A stretch of DNA of 64,000 nucleotides from Streptomyces sp. NBC_00390 (GTDB taxonomy: Bacteria > Actinomycetota > Actinomycetes > Streptomycetales > Streptomycetaceae). Location: the NCBI RefSeq assembly GCF_036057275.1, contig NZ_CP107945.1:6324001-6388000 (forward strand), given 5' to 3'. The position numbers were made by a program, and so were the translations under genes. Of this stretch, positions 45,297 to 55,091 are shown piece by piece (position 1 is the first letter of the stretch; each line of letters starts with the position of its first letter). Under the pieces are notes generated by a model, which ran no database searches, was not told the DNA's origin, and saw only the letters and a list, made by a program, of their open reading frames with translations.

Positions 45297-47786
45297 ATGT
45301 CCGTACTGACGCGCGACGAAGCGCAGACCCGAGCCCGTCTCCTCGACGTCCACCGGTACGAGGTCGACCTCGACCTCACCACCGGCGAAGAGACCTTCGA
45401 CTCCCGAACCGTCATACACTTCACGGCCCGCGCCGCCGGGGACACCTTCGTCGAGCTCAAGCCGGCCGACCTGCGCAGCGTCACCCTCGACGGACAGCCC
45501 CTCGACCCCGCCTCGCTCACCGAGAACCGGCTCCCGCTCACCGGCCTCACCGCGGGCGAGCACCGCCTCAGCGTCGAAGCCGGCATGCGCTACTCCCGCA
45601 CCGGTGAGGGCATGCACCGCTTCACCGACCCCAGCGACGGCGAGGCCTACGTCTACACCCAGTTGTTCATGGAGGACGTCCAGCGCGTCTTCGCCGCCTT
45701 CGACCAGCCCGACCTCAAGGCCGTCTTCGACCTCTCCGTCACCGCACCCGAAGGCTGGACCGTCCTCGGCAACGGCATCGCCGCACACGACGGCAACGGC
45801 CGCTGGACCTGCGCCACCACCCCGCCGCTGTCCACCTACTTCGTCGCGGTCGCCGCCGGCCCCTGGCACACCGTACGCACCGAGCACGCCGGACTGCCCT
45901 TCGGTCTCCACGTGCGCCGCTCCCTCGGCGCCTACCTGGACGCCGACGCCGACGAACTGTTCGAGATCACGACGCAGTGCTACGACCGGTACCACGAGAA
46001 GTTCGAGGAGCCCTACCCCTTCGACTCCTACGACCAGGCCTTCGTACCCGAATTCAACGCCGGCGCCATGGAGAACCCGGGCCTGGTCACCTTCCGCGAC
46101 GAGTTCATCCACCGCTCCGCCGTCACCGACACCCAGCGCCAGACCCGCGCCATGGTCATCGCCCACGAGATGGCCCACATGTGGTTCGGCGACCTCGTCA
46201 CCCTCACGTGGTGGGACGACATCTGGCTGAACGAGTCCTTCGCCGAATACATGGGCTACCAGACCCTCACCGAAGCCACCCGCTTCACCGACACCTGGGT
46301 CGACTTCGGCATCGCCCGCAAGTCCTGGGGCTACGACGCCGACCAGCGGCCCTCCACCCACCCCGTCGCCCCCGACCCGGACGCCGTCCCCGACACCGCC
46401 TCCGCGATGCTCAACTTCGACGGCATCTCCTACGCCAAGGGCGCATCCGCCCTGCGCCAGCTCGTGACCTGGATGGGGGAGAAGGACTTCCTCGCCGGCA
46501 TCAACAACCACTTCGCCCGGCACAAGTTCGGCAACGCCACCCTCGCCGACTTCATCGACTCCCTCGCCCAGGCCACCGACCGTGACGTGCACGCGTGGGC
46601 CGACGCCTGGCTGCGCACCTCCGGCGTCGACACCCTCGCCCCCACCGTCACCGACACCCCCGGCGGCTGGCAGCTGGCCGTCGGCCACACCGGCAGCCGC
46701 CCGCACCGCATCACCGTCGGCGCCTACGACACCGACCCCGTCAGCCCCGGCACCCTCGTGCTGCGTGACCGCTTCGACGTGGACGTGCCCCACGGCGCAC
46801 CTGACACCCACCCGGGCCGCCGCCCCGCCCTGCTCGTACTCAACGACGGCGACACCACCTACGCCAAGGTCCGCCTCGACGACATCTCCTGGGCCACCGC
46901 CCTCGGCTCTCTCTCCGGCATCCCCGACCCGCTCACCCGCGCCGTCGTGTGGAACGCCGCCCGCGACATGGTCCGCGACGGCGAGCTGGCCCCCGCCGCC
47001 TACCTGGAGGCCGCCGCCGCCCACCTGCCGCGCGAGAGCGACCTCGCCGTCGTCCAGGGCGTCCTCACCTTCGCCGCCACCGAGATCGCCGACCGCTACC
47101 TCCCCGCCGGACAGCGCGCCGCCGCACTCGCCACCCTCACCGGCATCTGCCGCGCCCTGCTGCGCCGCACCGAGGACGGCAGCGACCCGGGCCTGCGGCT
47201 CACCGCCGTACGCCACTTCATCGACGCCGTCGCCCAGCCCGAGCCGATCCAGGAATGGCTGGCCGACGGCGGTGTCCCCGGCGGACCCGAACTCGACCCC
47301 GAGCTGCGCTGGCGCATCCTCAAGCGTCTGTGTGTCCTCGGCGCCACCGACGAGCGCGCCATCGCCGCCGAACTGGACCGCGACCCCAGCGCCACCGGCC
47401 AGGAAGGCGCCGCCCGCTGCCGCGCCGCCCTGCCCACCCCCGAGGCCAAGGCGGCCGCATGGCACGCCATGTTCGCCTCGGACGACCTGTCCAACTACCT
47501 GTTCGCCGCCACCGCCCAGGGCTTCTGGCAGCCCGAACAGGCCGACCTGGTAGGCGAGTACGTCGCCCGCTACTACCCCGACGCGGTCGCCCTCGCCACC
47601 CGCCGAGGCCCGGCCATCGCCGAAGCCGCCGGCCGCTACGCCTTCCCCACCCACGCGGTCGACCCGGACACACTGCGCCTGGGCCAGGACTGCCTGCGCG
47701 ACGCGGACATGATCCCGGCGCTGCGCCGCAAGCTCGCCGACCAACTGGACGACCTGCGCAGGGCCCTGGAGGTACGCGGGGCGTAA
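45297..47786 (+). CDS. pepN: aminopeptidase N
   Basis: An M1-family zinc aminopeptidase of about 829 residues, close to PepN of S. lividans. It has the substrate-binding GAMENPG, the zinc motif HEMAHMWFGD (His290, His294) and the third ligand in NESFAEYMGY. The C-terminal ERAP1-like helical domain is complete. ATG 45297 (MSVLTRDEAQTRA) is preferred to ATG 45288 from memory of homologues; neither has a good Shine-Dalgarno. Releases N-terminal residues from peptides in the cytoplasm. Confidence 0.95.
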   Translation: MSVLTRDEAQTRARLLDVHRYEVDLDLTTGEETFDSRTVIHFTARAAGDTFVELKPADLRSVTLDGQPLDPASLTENRLPLTGLTAGEHRLSVEAGMRYSRTGEGMHRFTDPSDGEAYVYTQLFMEDVQRVFAAFDQPDLKAVFDLSVTAPEGWTVLGNGIAAHDGNGRWTCATTPPLSTYFVAVAAGPWHTVRTEHAGLPFGLHVRRSLGAYLDADADELFEITTQCYDRYHEKFEEPYPFDSYDQAFVPEFNAGAMENPGLVTFRDEFIHRSAVTDTQRQTRAMVIAHEMAHMWFGDLVTLTWWDDIWLNESFAEYMGYQTLTEATRFTDTWVDFGIARKSWGYDADQRPSTHPVAPDPDAVPDTASAMLNFDGISYAKGASALRQLVTWMGEKDFLAGINNHFARHKFGNATLADFIDSLAQATDRDVHAWADAWLRTSGVDTLAPTVTDTPGGWQLAVGHTGSRPHRITVGAYDTDPVSPGTLVLRDRFDVDVPHGAPDTHPGRRPALLVLNDGDTTYAKVRLDDISWATALGSLSGIPDPLTRAVVWNAARDMVRDGELAPAAYLEAAAAHLPRESDLAVVQGVLTFAATEIADRYLPAGQRAAALATLTGICRALLRRTEDGSDPGLRLTAVRHFIDAVAQPEPIQEWLADGGVPGGPELDPELRWRILKRLCVLGATDERAIAAELDRDPSATGQEGAARCRAALPTPEAKAAAWHAMFASDDLSNYLFAATAQGFWQPEQADLVGEYVARYYPDAVALATRRGPAIAEAAGRYAFPTHAVDPDTLRLGQDCLRDADMIPALRRKLADQLDDLRRALEVRGA

Positions 47787-47982
47787 CCGTACGGCGGCAC
47801 AGCCTCCGCAGCGGGAGGGAACAGGGCGGGGAAAGCCCCACATACCAGCACCCCGCCCCTCAACCCCCGTCCTCCGCAAAGCAATACCACTTTCGGGTCA
47901 CGCTCGTTGTGCACGACGGCCGCCCCACCCGGTCCACGACCAGGGTGGTGCGACCGCCGCGCACGAGCCCGAAGGACCCCGC

Positions 47983-49359
47983 ATGAGTACGCCGCCACCC
48001 CTCGCGGGAGGAACCACCGGCCCCGATGCCCTGCGCCCGCTGATCGCCGTCGTACTCGACGCGCTCACCGAAGGCGCGGCCGGCCGGGGCGGACCCCTTC
48101 CCGCAGGCGGACCCCAGGCCGTCGCCGCCCACATGCGCCACGCCCTCGGCACCGTCCTGCCCGAAAACGGCAGCGGCGCCGACGACGCCCTGCACACCCT
48201 CGTCCGCGCCCTCGCGCACGGCGCCGCAGACCCCGCCGACCCTCTGTGCACCGCCCACCTGCACACCCCGCCGCTCGCCCTGGCCGCCGCCGCAGACCTC
48301 GCCGCATCCGCGCTCAACCCGTCCATGGACTCCTGGGACCAGGCCCCGGCCGCCTCCGAGCTCGAGGCCACCGTCACCCGGGCCCTCGCCGCCGAGGTCT
48401 ATCCCCACGGCCCCGACCCCGACGCCCTCGTCACCACCGGCGGCACCGAATCCAACCAGCTCGCCCTGCTCCTCGCCCGCGAACGCCACCGCACCCTCCA
48501 GGTCATCTGCAGCGCCACCGCCCACCACTCCGTACACCGCGCCGCCTGGCTCATCGGACTGCCCGAACCCGTCACCGTGCCCGCACCCGCCGGCATCCTC
48601 GACCCCGCCGCCCTCGACGAAGCCCTCACCGACCTGCCCGGCCCCCTCCTCGTCGTCGCCACAGCAGGCACCACCGACACCGGACGCATCGACCCCCTCC
48701 CCGAGATCGCCGCCCTCACCCGACGCCACGGCGCCGAACTCCACATCGACGCCGCCTACGGCGGGCCACTGCTGTTCTCCGCCCGGCACCGCGCCCTGCT
48801 CACCGGACTCGACCGCGCCCACTCCGTCACCCTCGACCTGCACAAACTCGGCTGGCAACCCGTCGCGGCCTCACTGCTCGCCGTACCCGACCGAGCAGCC
48901 CTCGCACCCCTCGGCCACACCGCCGACTACCTCAACCCCGCCGACGACACCGACGCCGGACTGCCCGACCTGCTCGGCCGCTCCCTGCGCACCACCCGCA
49001 GACCCGACATCCTCAAGATCGCCGTCACCCTCCGCGCCCTCGGCCGCAGCGGACTCGCCGACCTCGTCGACCGCACCTGCGCCGCCGCCGGACAGTTCGC
49101 CGACCTCGTCGACAAGAACCCCGGCCTCACCCTGTACGAACGGCCCACCCTCACCACCGTCCTGTTCCGCCCCACCGAAGCCACCGACGAACAGACCGCC
49201 GGCATCCGCCGCACCCTCCTCAACCAGGGCCGCGCCGTCCTCGGCCGCGCCCACGCCGACGGCCGCCTCTGGCTCAAGGCCACCCTCCTCAACCCGCACA
49301 CCACCCCCGGTGACCTCGAAACCCTCATCGCACTCGTGGAAGGCAGCACCCCCCGATGA
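47983..49359 (+). CDS. PLP-dependent (group II) decarboxylase, DesA-like
   Basis: A 458-residue amino-acid decarboxylase of the lysine/diaminobutyrate type. It contains LNPSMDSWDQAPAASELE, TTGGTESNQLALLLARE, HIDAAYGGPLLF and the PLP lysine Lys288 in TLDLHKLGWQP. In desferrioxamine synthesis DesA decarboxylates lysine to cadaverine and DesB hydroxylates it; this gene overlaps by four bases a DesB-like gene. DesC/DesD-type genes are not in the window and no typical iron box is seen upstream. The substrate is therefore inferred. Confidence 0.85.
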   Translation: MSTPPPLAGGTTGPDALRPLIAVVLDALTEGAAGRGGPLPAGGPQAVAAHMRHALGTVLPENGSGADDALHTLVRALAHGAADPADPLCTAHLHTPPLALAAAADLAASALNPSMDSWDQAPAASELEATVTRALAAEVYPHGPDPDALVTTGGTESNQLALLLARERHRTLQVICSATAHHSVHRAAWLIGLPEPVTVPAPAGILDPAALDEALTDLPGPLLVVATAGTTDTGRIDPLPEIAALTRRHGAELHIDAAYGGPLLFSARHRALLTGLDRAHSVTLDLHKLGWQPVAASLLAVPDRAALAPLGHTADYLNPADDTDAGLPDLLGRSLRTTRRPDILKIAVTLRALGRSGLADLVDRTCAAAGQFADLVDKNPGLTLYERPTLTTVLFRPTEATDEQTAGIRRTLLNQGRAVLGRAHADGRLWLKATLLNPHTTPGDLETLIALVEGSTPR

Positions 49360-50774
49360 CCGGCACGCCCGCCCCCGGCGCCCACGACCCCGAACAGCCC
49401 CATGACCTCGTGGGCATCGGCATCGGCCCGTTCAACCTCTCCCTCGCGGCCCTCGCCCACGGCGTCCCCGGCGGCCTCGCCACCGCCTTCTACGAACAGG
49501 CACCCGCCTTCCACTGGCACCCCGGCCTGCTCATCAAGGGCGCCACCCTCCAGGTCCCCTTCCTCGCCGACCTGGTCACCCTCGCCGACCCCACAAGCCG
49601 CTGGTCCTTCCTCAGCCATCTGCGCTCCAAGGACCGGCTCTTCCCCTTCTACTTCGCCGAGCGGTTCCACATCGAACGCACCGAATACGACGCCTACTGC
49701 CGCTGGGTCGCGGACCACCTCCCCGGCCTCCACTTCGCCCACCAGGTCGACGCCGTCCGCTGGAACACCGAACGCTCCCTGTTCGAAGTCGACTTCACCC
49801 AGCTCGACACCGACGGCAACGCGGAATCACTCGGCCGCACCTACACCCGCTCCATCGCACTCGGCATCGGCACCGAGCCCTACGTCCCCGACCCGCTGCG
49901 CCCGCTCGCCGACGCCCCCAGCGCCCCCGTCTTCCACTCCGCCGACTACCTCGACCACCGCCAACAGCTGCTGGACGCCGAACACATCACCGTCATCGGC
50001 TCAGGACAGTCCGGCGCCGAGATCTTCCTCGACCTGCTGCGCGCCCGGCCCGCCGGCGCCGAGAAGATCCACTGGATGGCCCGCACCGAGGCGTTCGCAC
50101 CGATGGAATACTCCAAACTCGGCCTCGAACACTTCACCCCCGACTACACCCGCTACTTCCACGCCCTGCCCGAAACGGTGCGCAACGAACTCGTCCCGCG
50201 CCAGTGGCAGCTCCACAAAGGCATCGACACCGACACCATCGCCGCCATCCACGACGAGCTCTACCACCGCAGCCTGCACGGCGGCTGGCCCGATGCCGTC
50301 CTCACCCCCGGCGTCACCGTGCGCACCGCCGGCCGGGTCGCCACCACCAAGATCGAACTCCATCTCGAACACACCCAGCAGGGCACCCGCACCCGCTTCA
50401 TCACCGACGCCGTCGTCCTCGCCACCGGCTACCGCGAACGCCCCCTGGGCCACCTGCTCGCCGGACTCGAGCCCTACATGCTCCGCGACAGCGCAGGCCG
50501 CCCCCTCATCGACGAGGAGTACCGCCTCGTCCTCGACCCGGCCGTGACCGGATCCGCCTACGTACAGAACGCCGAACGCCACACCCACGGCGTCGGCGCC
50601 CCCGACCTCTCACTCGCCGCCTGGCGCAGCGCCGCCATCCTCAACTCCCTCACCGGCAAGGAGCCCTACCCGCTGCCCCGACGCACCGCCTTCACCCGCT
50701 TCGGCATGGAAACGCGCAAGGCGCCCGGCATTCCAGGCCAGGCGCCCCCGCTCATCCCGATCGAACAGCGCTAG
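49356..50774 (+). CDS. lysine/ornithine-type N-monooxygenase, DesB-like
   Basis: A 472-residue FAD/NADPH N-hydroxylase of the IucD/PvdA/DesB family. FAD site GIGPFNLSLAALA near the N-terminus, WHPGLLIKGATLQVPFLADLVTL, NADPH site VIGSGQSGAEIFLDL and ATGYRERP near the end. It should hydroxylate the diamine made by the decarboxylase encoded just upstream (ATGA overlap), yielding a hydroxylamine for a hydroxamate product. The stop codon shares the tetramer CTAG with the stop of the convergent nucleotidase gene. Confidence 0.9.
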   Translation: MTGTPAPGAHDPEQPHDLVGIGIGPFNLSLAALAHGVPGGLATAFYEQAPAFHWHPGLLIKGATLQVPFLADLVTLADPTSRWSFLSHLRSKDRLFPFYFAERFHIERTEYDAYCRWVADHLPGLHFAHQVDAVRWNTERSLFEVDFTQLDTDGNAESLGRTYTRSIALGIGTEPYVPDPLRPLADAPSAPVFHSADYLDHRQQLLDAEHITVIGSGQSGAEIFLDLLRARPAGAEKIHWMARTEAFAPMEYSKLGLEHFTPDYTRYFHALPETVRNELVPRQWQLHKGIDTDTIAAIHDELYHRSLHGGWPDAVLTPGVTVRTAGRVATTKIELHLEHTQQGTRTRFITDAVVLATGYRERPLGHLLAGLEPYMLRDSAGRPLIDEEYRLVLDPAVTGSAYVQNAERHTHGVGAPDLSLAAWRSAAILNSLTGKEPYPLPRRTAFTRFGMETRKAPGIPGQAPPLIPIEQR

Positions 50775-52579
50775 AAGACCGGCACACCCTCCCGGGTCAG
50801 CTTCCAGCCCACCGACGCGAACTGCGCAGGATCGACCGTGCCCTCCGCCTTCACCCAGTTGATGATCGTGTTCCGGATCTCCTCCGAGTTCGCCCACAGC
50901 TGCTGGGCCCGCGCGACATGCGGGAAGTTGCCGCCACCGGCCGCCCGGTAGTTGTTCACCGCCAGCACGAACTGCGCCGCCGGGTCGATCGGCTCGCCCC
51001 CGAACGACAGATCCACGATCCGCGACCCGGCCGGCCGCGCGATGTCGATGTCGTACGTCAGACCCGAGACGGCGTCGTAGTTGTAGTCCGGCGTGCCATC
51101 GGCGTTCGTCAGCTTGGCGGTGTCCACCGGCGCACCGGCCGGCGTCTGCACGAAGTATCGCGCCGAGAACTCCAGATAGTCCTTCAACTGCGCACCCGTC
51201 AGCAGCCGGGCCTCCAGCGTGTTCTCGAACACATACAGACCCGCCGCGTCCCGGATCGTCACCTGCCCCGCCGGAATCGACGCCGTCCGCGAGAAACACG
51301 ACGCCTGCGACAGCACCGGCAGCGCCGCGTACTGACCGCCCGCCAGCGCCGCCTTCACCGTCTCCGCCTGGACATGGTTGATCAGATCGATGATCGGCTC
51401 GTCCCGCCACGGCGCCGCGACCGTCGACATCGCCGCCGTGGAGGTGCCGATGACCTGGTTGACGTACGCCACGACCTTCCGGTGCTCATCGCTCAGCAGC
51501 CGGGTGATCTTCTCGTCCTCGGCGACCGTGTTCGAGTTCAGCACCTTCGCGCCGACCTTCTCGACCGTCCAGCGGCCGTTGCCCCACACCAGCTCGAAGT
51601 CGAAGAGCGTCAGCCGCTGGCCCCACTTCAGCGGCTCGGACAGCACCACCTGCTTGCCCGACTCCTTGTTCGTCACGAAGTACTCGGCGATCTCCGTGTG
51701 CGCATGACCCACCAGAATCGCGTCGATCCCCGGCACCTGCTCGGCAACCAGACCCGCGGCGTTCTCGACGTACGGAAGCTGGTCACCGTACGACGACGTG
51801 CCGCTGGAGCCCGAATGCGCGGACACGATCACCACATCCGCACCCATCGAGCGCAGCTTCGGCACCCACTTCGCCGCCTGCTCCTCCAGACCCGGGAACA
51901 CCATCTTGCCGCTGACGTTCTGCTTGTCCCAGATCGCGATACCCGGATTGGTCAGACCCAGCACCGCCACCTTCACATCACGGCCGTGCGGGGTGCACAA
52001 CCGGTGCATGCTGTACGGCGCGAACGCCGGACGCAGCGTCTTCGCGTCCAGCGCGTTCGCCCCCAGCAGCGGGAAGTCGCACTGCTCCTCGAACTTCCGC
52101 AGCACCGGAATGCCGTAGTTGAACTCATGGTTGCCGAGCGCCGCCGCGTCATAGCCGATCGCGTTCATGGCCTGCGCCATCGGATGCACCGGGCCGCGCT
52201 TCGCGGTGATCGGGTCGACCTTGGCGTAGTAGTACGACAGCTGCGTGCCCTGAATCGTGTCACCGGCGTCTATGAGGAGCGTGTTGCGCCGCCCCTTCTC
52301 CTTGCGGATCTGCGTGACCAGCGTGGAGATCTTCGCCAGACCGACATCGTTGTGCGCCTTGTCGTCGAACTCCTTGTCCGTGAAGTAGTCCCAGTTGAAG
52401 ACGTTTCCGTGCAGGTCGGTCGTCCCCATGACCGTGAAGGAGTACCGCTTCGGCGGACGTCCATGGCCCTGCCCGCCCCGCTCGTCGGCAGCAGCGGGCA
52501 CAGCCGTACCCACGGCGACGGCCACACCGGCACCCGCGGCGGCCGACCGCTCCAGGAACGTCCTACGGTTCAGGGGCAT
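50771..52579 (-). CDS. Tat-exported bifunctional metallophosphatase/5'-nucleotidase
   Basis: A 602-residue secreted phosphoesterase. Twin-arginine signal RRTFLERSAAAGAGVAVAVG, then a calcineurin-like domain (TDLHGNVFN, DAGDTIQGT, GNHEFNYG, GHAHTE) and a C-terminal 5'-nucleotidase domain (NYRAAGGGNFPH substrate loop). It dephosphorylates nucleotides or 2',3'-cyclic nucleotides outside the cell. GGAGA lies 5-9 bases before ATG 52579. I saw no repeated GTTCACC PHO box upstream. Confidence 0.92.
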   Translation of the reverse strand: MPLNRRTFLERSAAAGAGVAVAVGTAVPAAADERGGQGHGRPPKRYSFTVMGTTDLHGNVFNWDYFTDKEFDDKAHNDVGLAKISTLVTQIRKEKGRRNTLLIDAGDTIQGTQLSYYYAKVDPITAKRGPVHPMAQAMNAIGYDAAALGNHEFNYGIPVLRKFEEQCDFPLLGANALDAKTLRPAFAPYSMHRLCTPHGRDVKVAVLGLTNPGIAIWDKQNVSGKMVFPGLEEQAAKWVPKLRSMGADVVIVSAHSGSSGTSSYGDQLPYVENAAGLVAEQVPGIDAILVGHAHTEIAEYFVTNKESGKQVVLSEPLKWGQRLTLFDFELVWGNGRWTVEKVGAKVLNSNTVAEDEKITRLLSDEHRKVVAYVNQVIGTSTAAMSTVAAPWRDEPIIDLINHVQAETVKAALAGGQYAALPVLSQASCFSRTASIPAGQVTIRDAAGLYVFENTLEARLLTGAQLKDYLEFSARYFVQTPAGAPVDTAKLTNADGTPDYNYDAVSGLTYDIDIARPAGSRIVDLSFGGEPIDPAAQFVLAVNNYRAAGGGNFPHVARAQQLWANSEEIRNTIINWVKAEGTVDPAQFASVGWKLTREGVPVF

Positions 52580-52743
52580 TTCGTCTCCTTCGATTCGATG
52601 CACAACGCGCGTAGATTCTGGCCCAACAGCGCTCCGCCGCAACACCCCCGACAGGTTTCGATCCGGTGTCCTCCCGCTGACCGCGACAGATGCGAGAGTG
52701 GCCCCGACCGCCACCTCGACCGCCCGGAACCAGGGAGCTGCCC

Positions 52744-53466
52744 ATGACCGCCGACACACCCGGGCCACCGCTGCCGTCCCCGCCCTTCGGCACCCCCGAA
52801 ATGCCCCGGGTCGCCGTCCGCGGCGAAGCCCACCTCGAGGTCGACCCCGAAATCGCCACCGTCTCGGTCGCCGTCAGCGCCCGCGGCAAGGACCGCACAA
52901 GCGCACTCCAGGACCTCACCCGCCGCAACACCGACGTCCTCGACCTGATCAAGTCCTACGGCGACGCCGTCGAAAAACTCGAGACCGGCGCCTTCTCCAT
53001 CAGCCCGGAACTCACCCAGCACGGCCGCGGCGAACGAATCCGCGCCTACCACGGCAGCGTCCACATCACCGCCGAACTCACCGACTTCACCGCACTCGGC
53101 GAACTCACCACCCGCCTCGCCGACCTCGAACTCACCCGAGTCACCGGCCCCTGGTGGTCACTGCGGCCCGACTCACCCGCCCACGGTGAAGCCCGCCGCC
53201 GAGCAGTACACGAAGCAGTCCAGCGGGCCCGCGAATACGCCGGCGCACTCGGCGCACAACTCGCCGCCCTCGTCGAGCTCGCCGACCTCGGCGCGGAGAA
53301 CGCCGTCCCCTACGGCACACCCCCGGTCCCCGGCCCCATGATGCGCACCGCGTTCGCCGCAGCCACCCCCGAAACAGCGGCCCCCGCCCTCGACCTCGAA
53401 CCCCAGCGCCAGACCGTCCACGCCCAGGTCAACGCCCGCTTCATCATGACCCCACCCCGGCTGTGA
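52744..53466 (+). CDS. SIMPL (DUF541) domain protein
   Basis: A 240-residue SIMPL-domain protein: VAVRGEAHLEVDPEIATVSVAVSARGKD at the N-terminus, KLETGAFSISPEL and the C-terminal YGTPPVPGPMMR segment. No signal peptide or lipobox, unlike many family members, so it may be cytoplasmic. Function unknown. GGGAG precedes ATG 52744. It is divergent from the 5'-nucleotidase gene. Confidence 0.82.
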   Translation: MTADTPGPPLPSPPFGTPEMPRVAVRGEAHLEVDPEIATVSVAVSARGKDRTSALQDLTRRNTDVLDLIKSYGDAVEKLETGAFSISPELTQHGRGERIRAYHGSVHITAELTDFTALGELTTRLADLELTRVTGPWWSLRPDSPAHGEARRRAVHEAVQRAREYAGALGAQLAALVELADLGAENAVPYGTPPVPGPMMRTAFAAATPETAAPALDLEPQRQTVHAQVNARFIMTPPRL

Positions 53467-53524
53467 CCGGCCACCGCCTCGCCCCCACGTCATGCGCATG
53501 CCATTCGCGCCTCGTAAGACGCAC

Positions 53525-53569
53525 GTGCACGGGGAAATCGCTCATGCTCATCGGAGCGCCCCCGTGCAC
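53525..53569 (+). terminator. inverted repeat after the SIMPL gene
   Basis: Perfect 10-bp arms GTGCACGGGG (53525-53534) and CCCCGTGCAC (53560-53569), 25-base loop. Probable terminator; the loop is long, so an operator is an alternative. Confidence 0.5.
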
Positions 53570-53583
53570 AATTCAACACTTGT

Positions 53584-53610
53584 CAATAACCTTTCACGCA
53601 AAGGTTGTTG
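53584..53610. promoter_or_regulatory. inverted repeat in the pyk promoter region
   Basis: CAATAACCTTT and AAAGGTTGTTG, 11-base arms with one T-G pair, loop CACGC, 54 bases before pyk. AT-rich for this genome. A second palindrome TACCCGCGGGTA is at 53635-53646. Candidate operator or leader hairpin. Confidence 0.5.
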
Positions 53611-53663
53611 AGTAGTCACGCGCGGCCAATTCTCTACCCGCGGGTAAGCCATAGGCTCGACAT

Positions 53664-55091
53664 ATGCGCCGAGCAAAGATCGTCTGCACCCTGGGCCCCG
53701 CCACCGACACATACGACCAGATCAAGACACTGGTCGAAGCCGGAATGGACGTCGCCCGCTTCAACCTCAGCCACGGCACCTACGCCGACCACGAAGAGCG
53801 CTACCACCACGTCCGCAAAGCCGCCGACGAAACCGGCCGCAACGTCGGCATCCTCGCCGACCTTCAAGGCCCGAAGATCCGCCTCGGCCGCTTCCGCGAA
53901 GGACCCGTACTCCTTGAACGCGGCGACGACTTCACCATCACCGTCGAACCCCTCGAAGGCGACCGCCACACCTGCGGCACCACCTACCACGGACTCGCCG
54001 CCGACGTCACACCCGGCGAACGCATCCTCGTCGACGACGGAAAGGTCACCCTCGAAGTCACCGAAGTCGACGGCCCCCGCGTCCGCACCACCGTCATCGA
54101 AGGCGGCATGGTCTCCGACCACAAAGGACTCAACCTCCCCGGCGTAGCCGTCTCCGTCCCCGCACTCTCCGAAAAGGACGTCGAAGACCTCCGCTGGGCC
54201 CTGCGCACCGGCGCCGACGTCATCGCCCTCTCCTTCGTCCGCACCGGACACGACATCCACGACGTCCACCGCATCATGGACGAAGAAGGCCGCCGCCTCC
54301 CCGTCATCGCCAAGATCGAAAAACCCCAGGCCGTCGACAACATCGACGACATCGTCGCCGCCTTCGACGGAATCATGGTCGCCCGCGGCGACCTCGGCGT
54401 CGAAATGCCCCTGGAACAAGTCCCCATCGTCCAAAAGCGCGCCATCAAACTCGCCAAGCGCAACGCCAAACCCGTCATCGTCGCCACCCAGATGCTCGAC
54501 TCGATGATCGACAACTCCCGCCCCACCCGCGCCGAAGCCTCCGACGTCGCCAACGCCGTCATCGACGGCACCGACGCCGTCATGCTCTCCGGCGAAACCA
54601 GCGTCGGCAAATACCCCGTCGAAACCGTGCGCACCATGAGCCGCATCGTCGAAGCCGCCGAAGAAGACATCCTCGCCAAGGGCCTCCCACCCCTCACCGA
54701 CCGCAACAAGCCCCGCACCCAAGGCGGCGCAGTCGCCCGCGCAGCCGCCGAAATCGGCGACTTCCTCGGCGCCAAATTCCTCGTCGCCTTCACCCAGTCC
54801 GGCGACACCGTCAAACGCCTCTCCCGCTACCGCTCCCCGATCCCCCTCCTCGCCTTCACCCCCGACCCCGCCACCCGCTCCCAGCTCAACCTCACCTGGG
54901 GCGTCGAAACCTTCCTCGGCCCCCACGTCGACTCCACCGACGCGATGGTCGCCCAGGTCGACGAAGAACTCCTGCGGATCGGCCGCTGCCAGAAAGGCGA
55001 CATCGTCGTGATCACAGCCGGCTCCCCGCCCGGAGTCCCCGGCTCCACGAACCTGGTCCGCGTCCACCACATCGGCGAAAGCCTGAAGTGA
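53664..55091 (+). CDS. pyk: pyruvate kinase
   Basis: Makes pyruvate and ATP from phosphoenolpyruvate and ADP. A 475-residue enzyme starting directly with the barrel (MRRAKIVCTLGPAT). Motifs: RFNLSHG, catalytic Lys in IAKIEKPQAV, metal ligands in MVARGDLGVEMP, and KPVIVATQMLDSM. The C-terminal domain is complete. Streptomyces usually have two pyk genes; this neighbourhood (beside pdtaR and liv genes) fits the SCO2014-type copy. The stop codon lies inside a 14-bp tandem repeat. Confidence 0.97.
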   Translation: MRRAKIVCTLGPATDTYDQIKTLVEAGMDVARFNLSHGTYADHEERYHHVRKAADETGRNVGILADLQGPKIRLGRFREGPVLLERGDDFTITVEPLEGDRHTCGTTYHGLAADVTPGERILVDDGKVTLEVTEVDGPRVRTTVIEGGMVSDHKGLNLPGVAVSVPALSEKDVEDLRWALRTGADVIALSFVRTGHDIHDVHRIMDEEGRRLPVIAKIEKPQAVDNIDDIVAAFDGIMVARGDLGVEMPLEQVPIVQKRAIKLAKRNAKPVIVATQMLDSMIDNSRPTRAEASDVANAVIDGTDAVMLSGETSVGKYPVETVRTMSRIVEAAEEDILAKGLPPLTDRNKPRTQGGAVARAAAEIGDFLGAKFLVAFTQSGDTVKRLSRYRSPIPLLAFTPDPATRSQLNLTWGVETFLGPHVDSTDAMVAQVDEELLRIGRCQKGDIVVITAGSPPGVPGSTNLVRVHHIGESLK

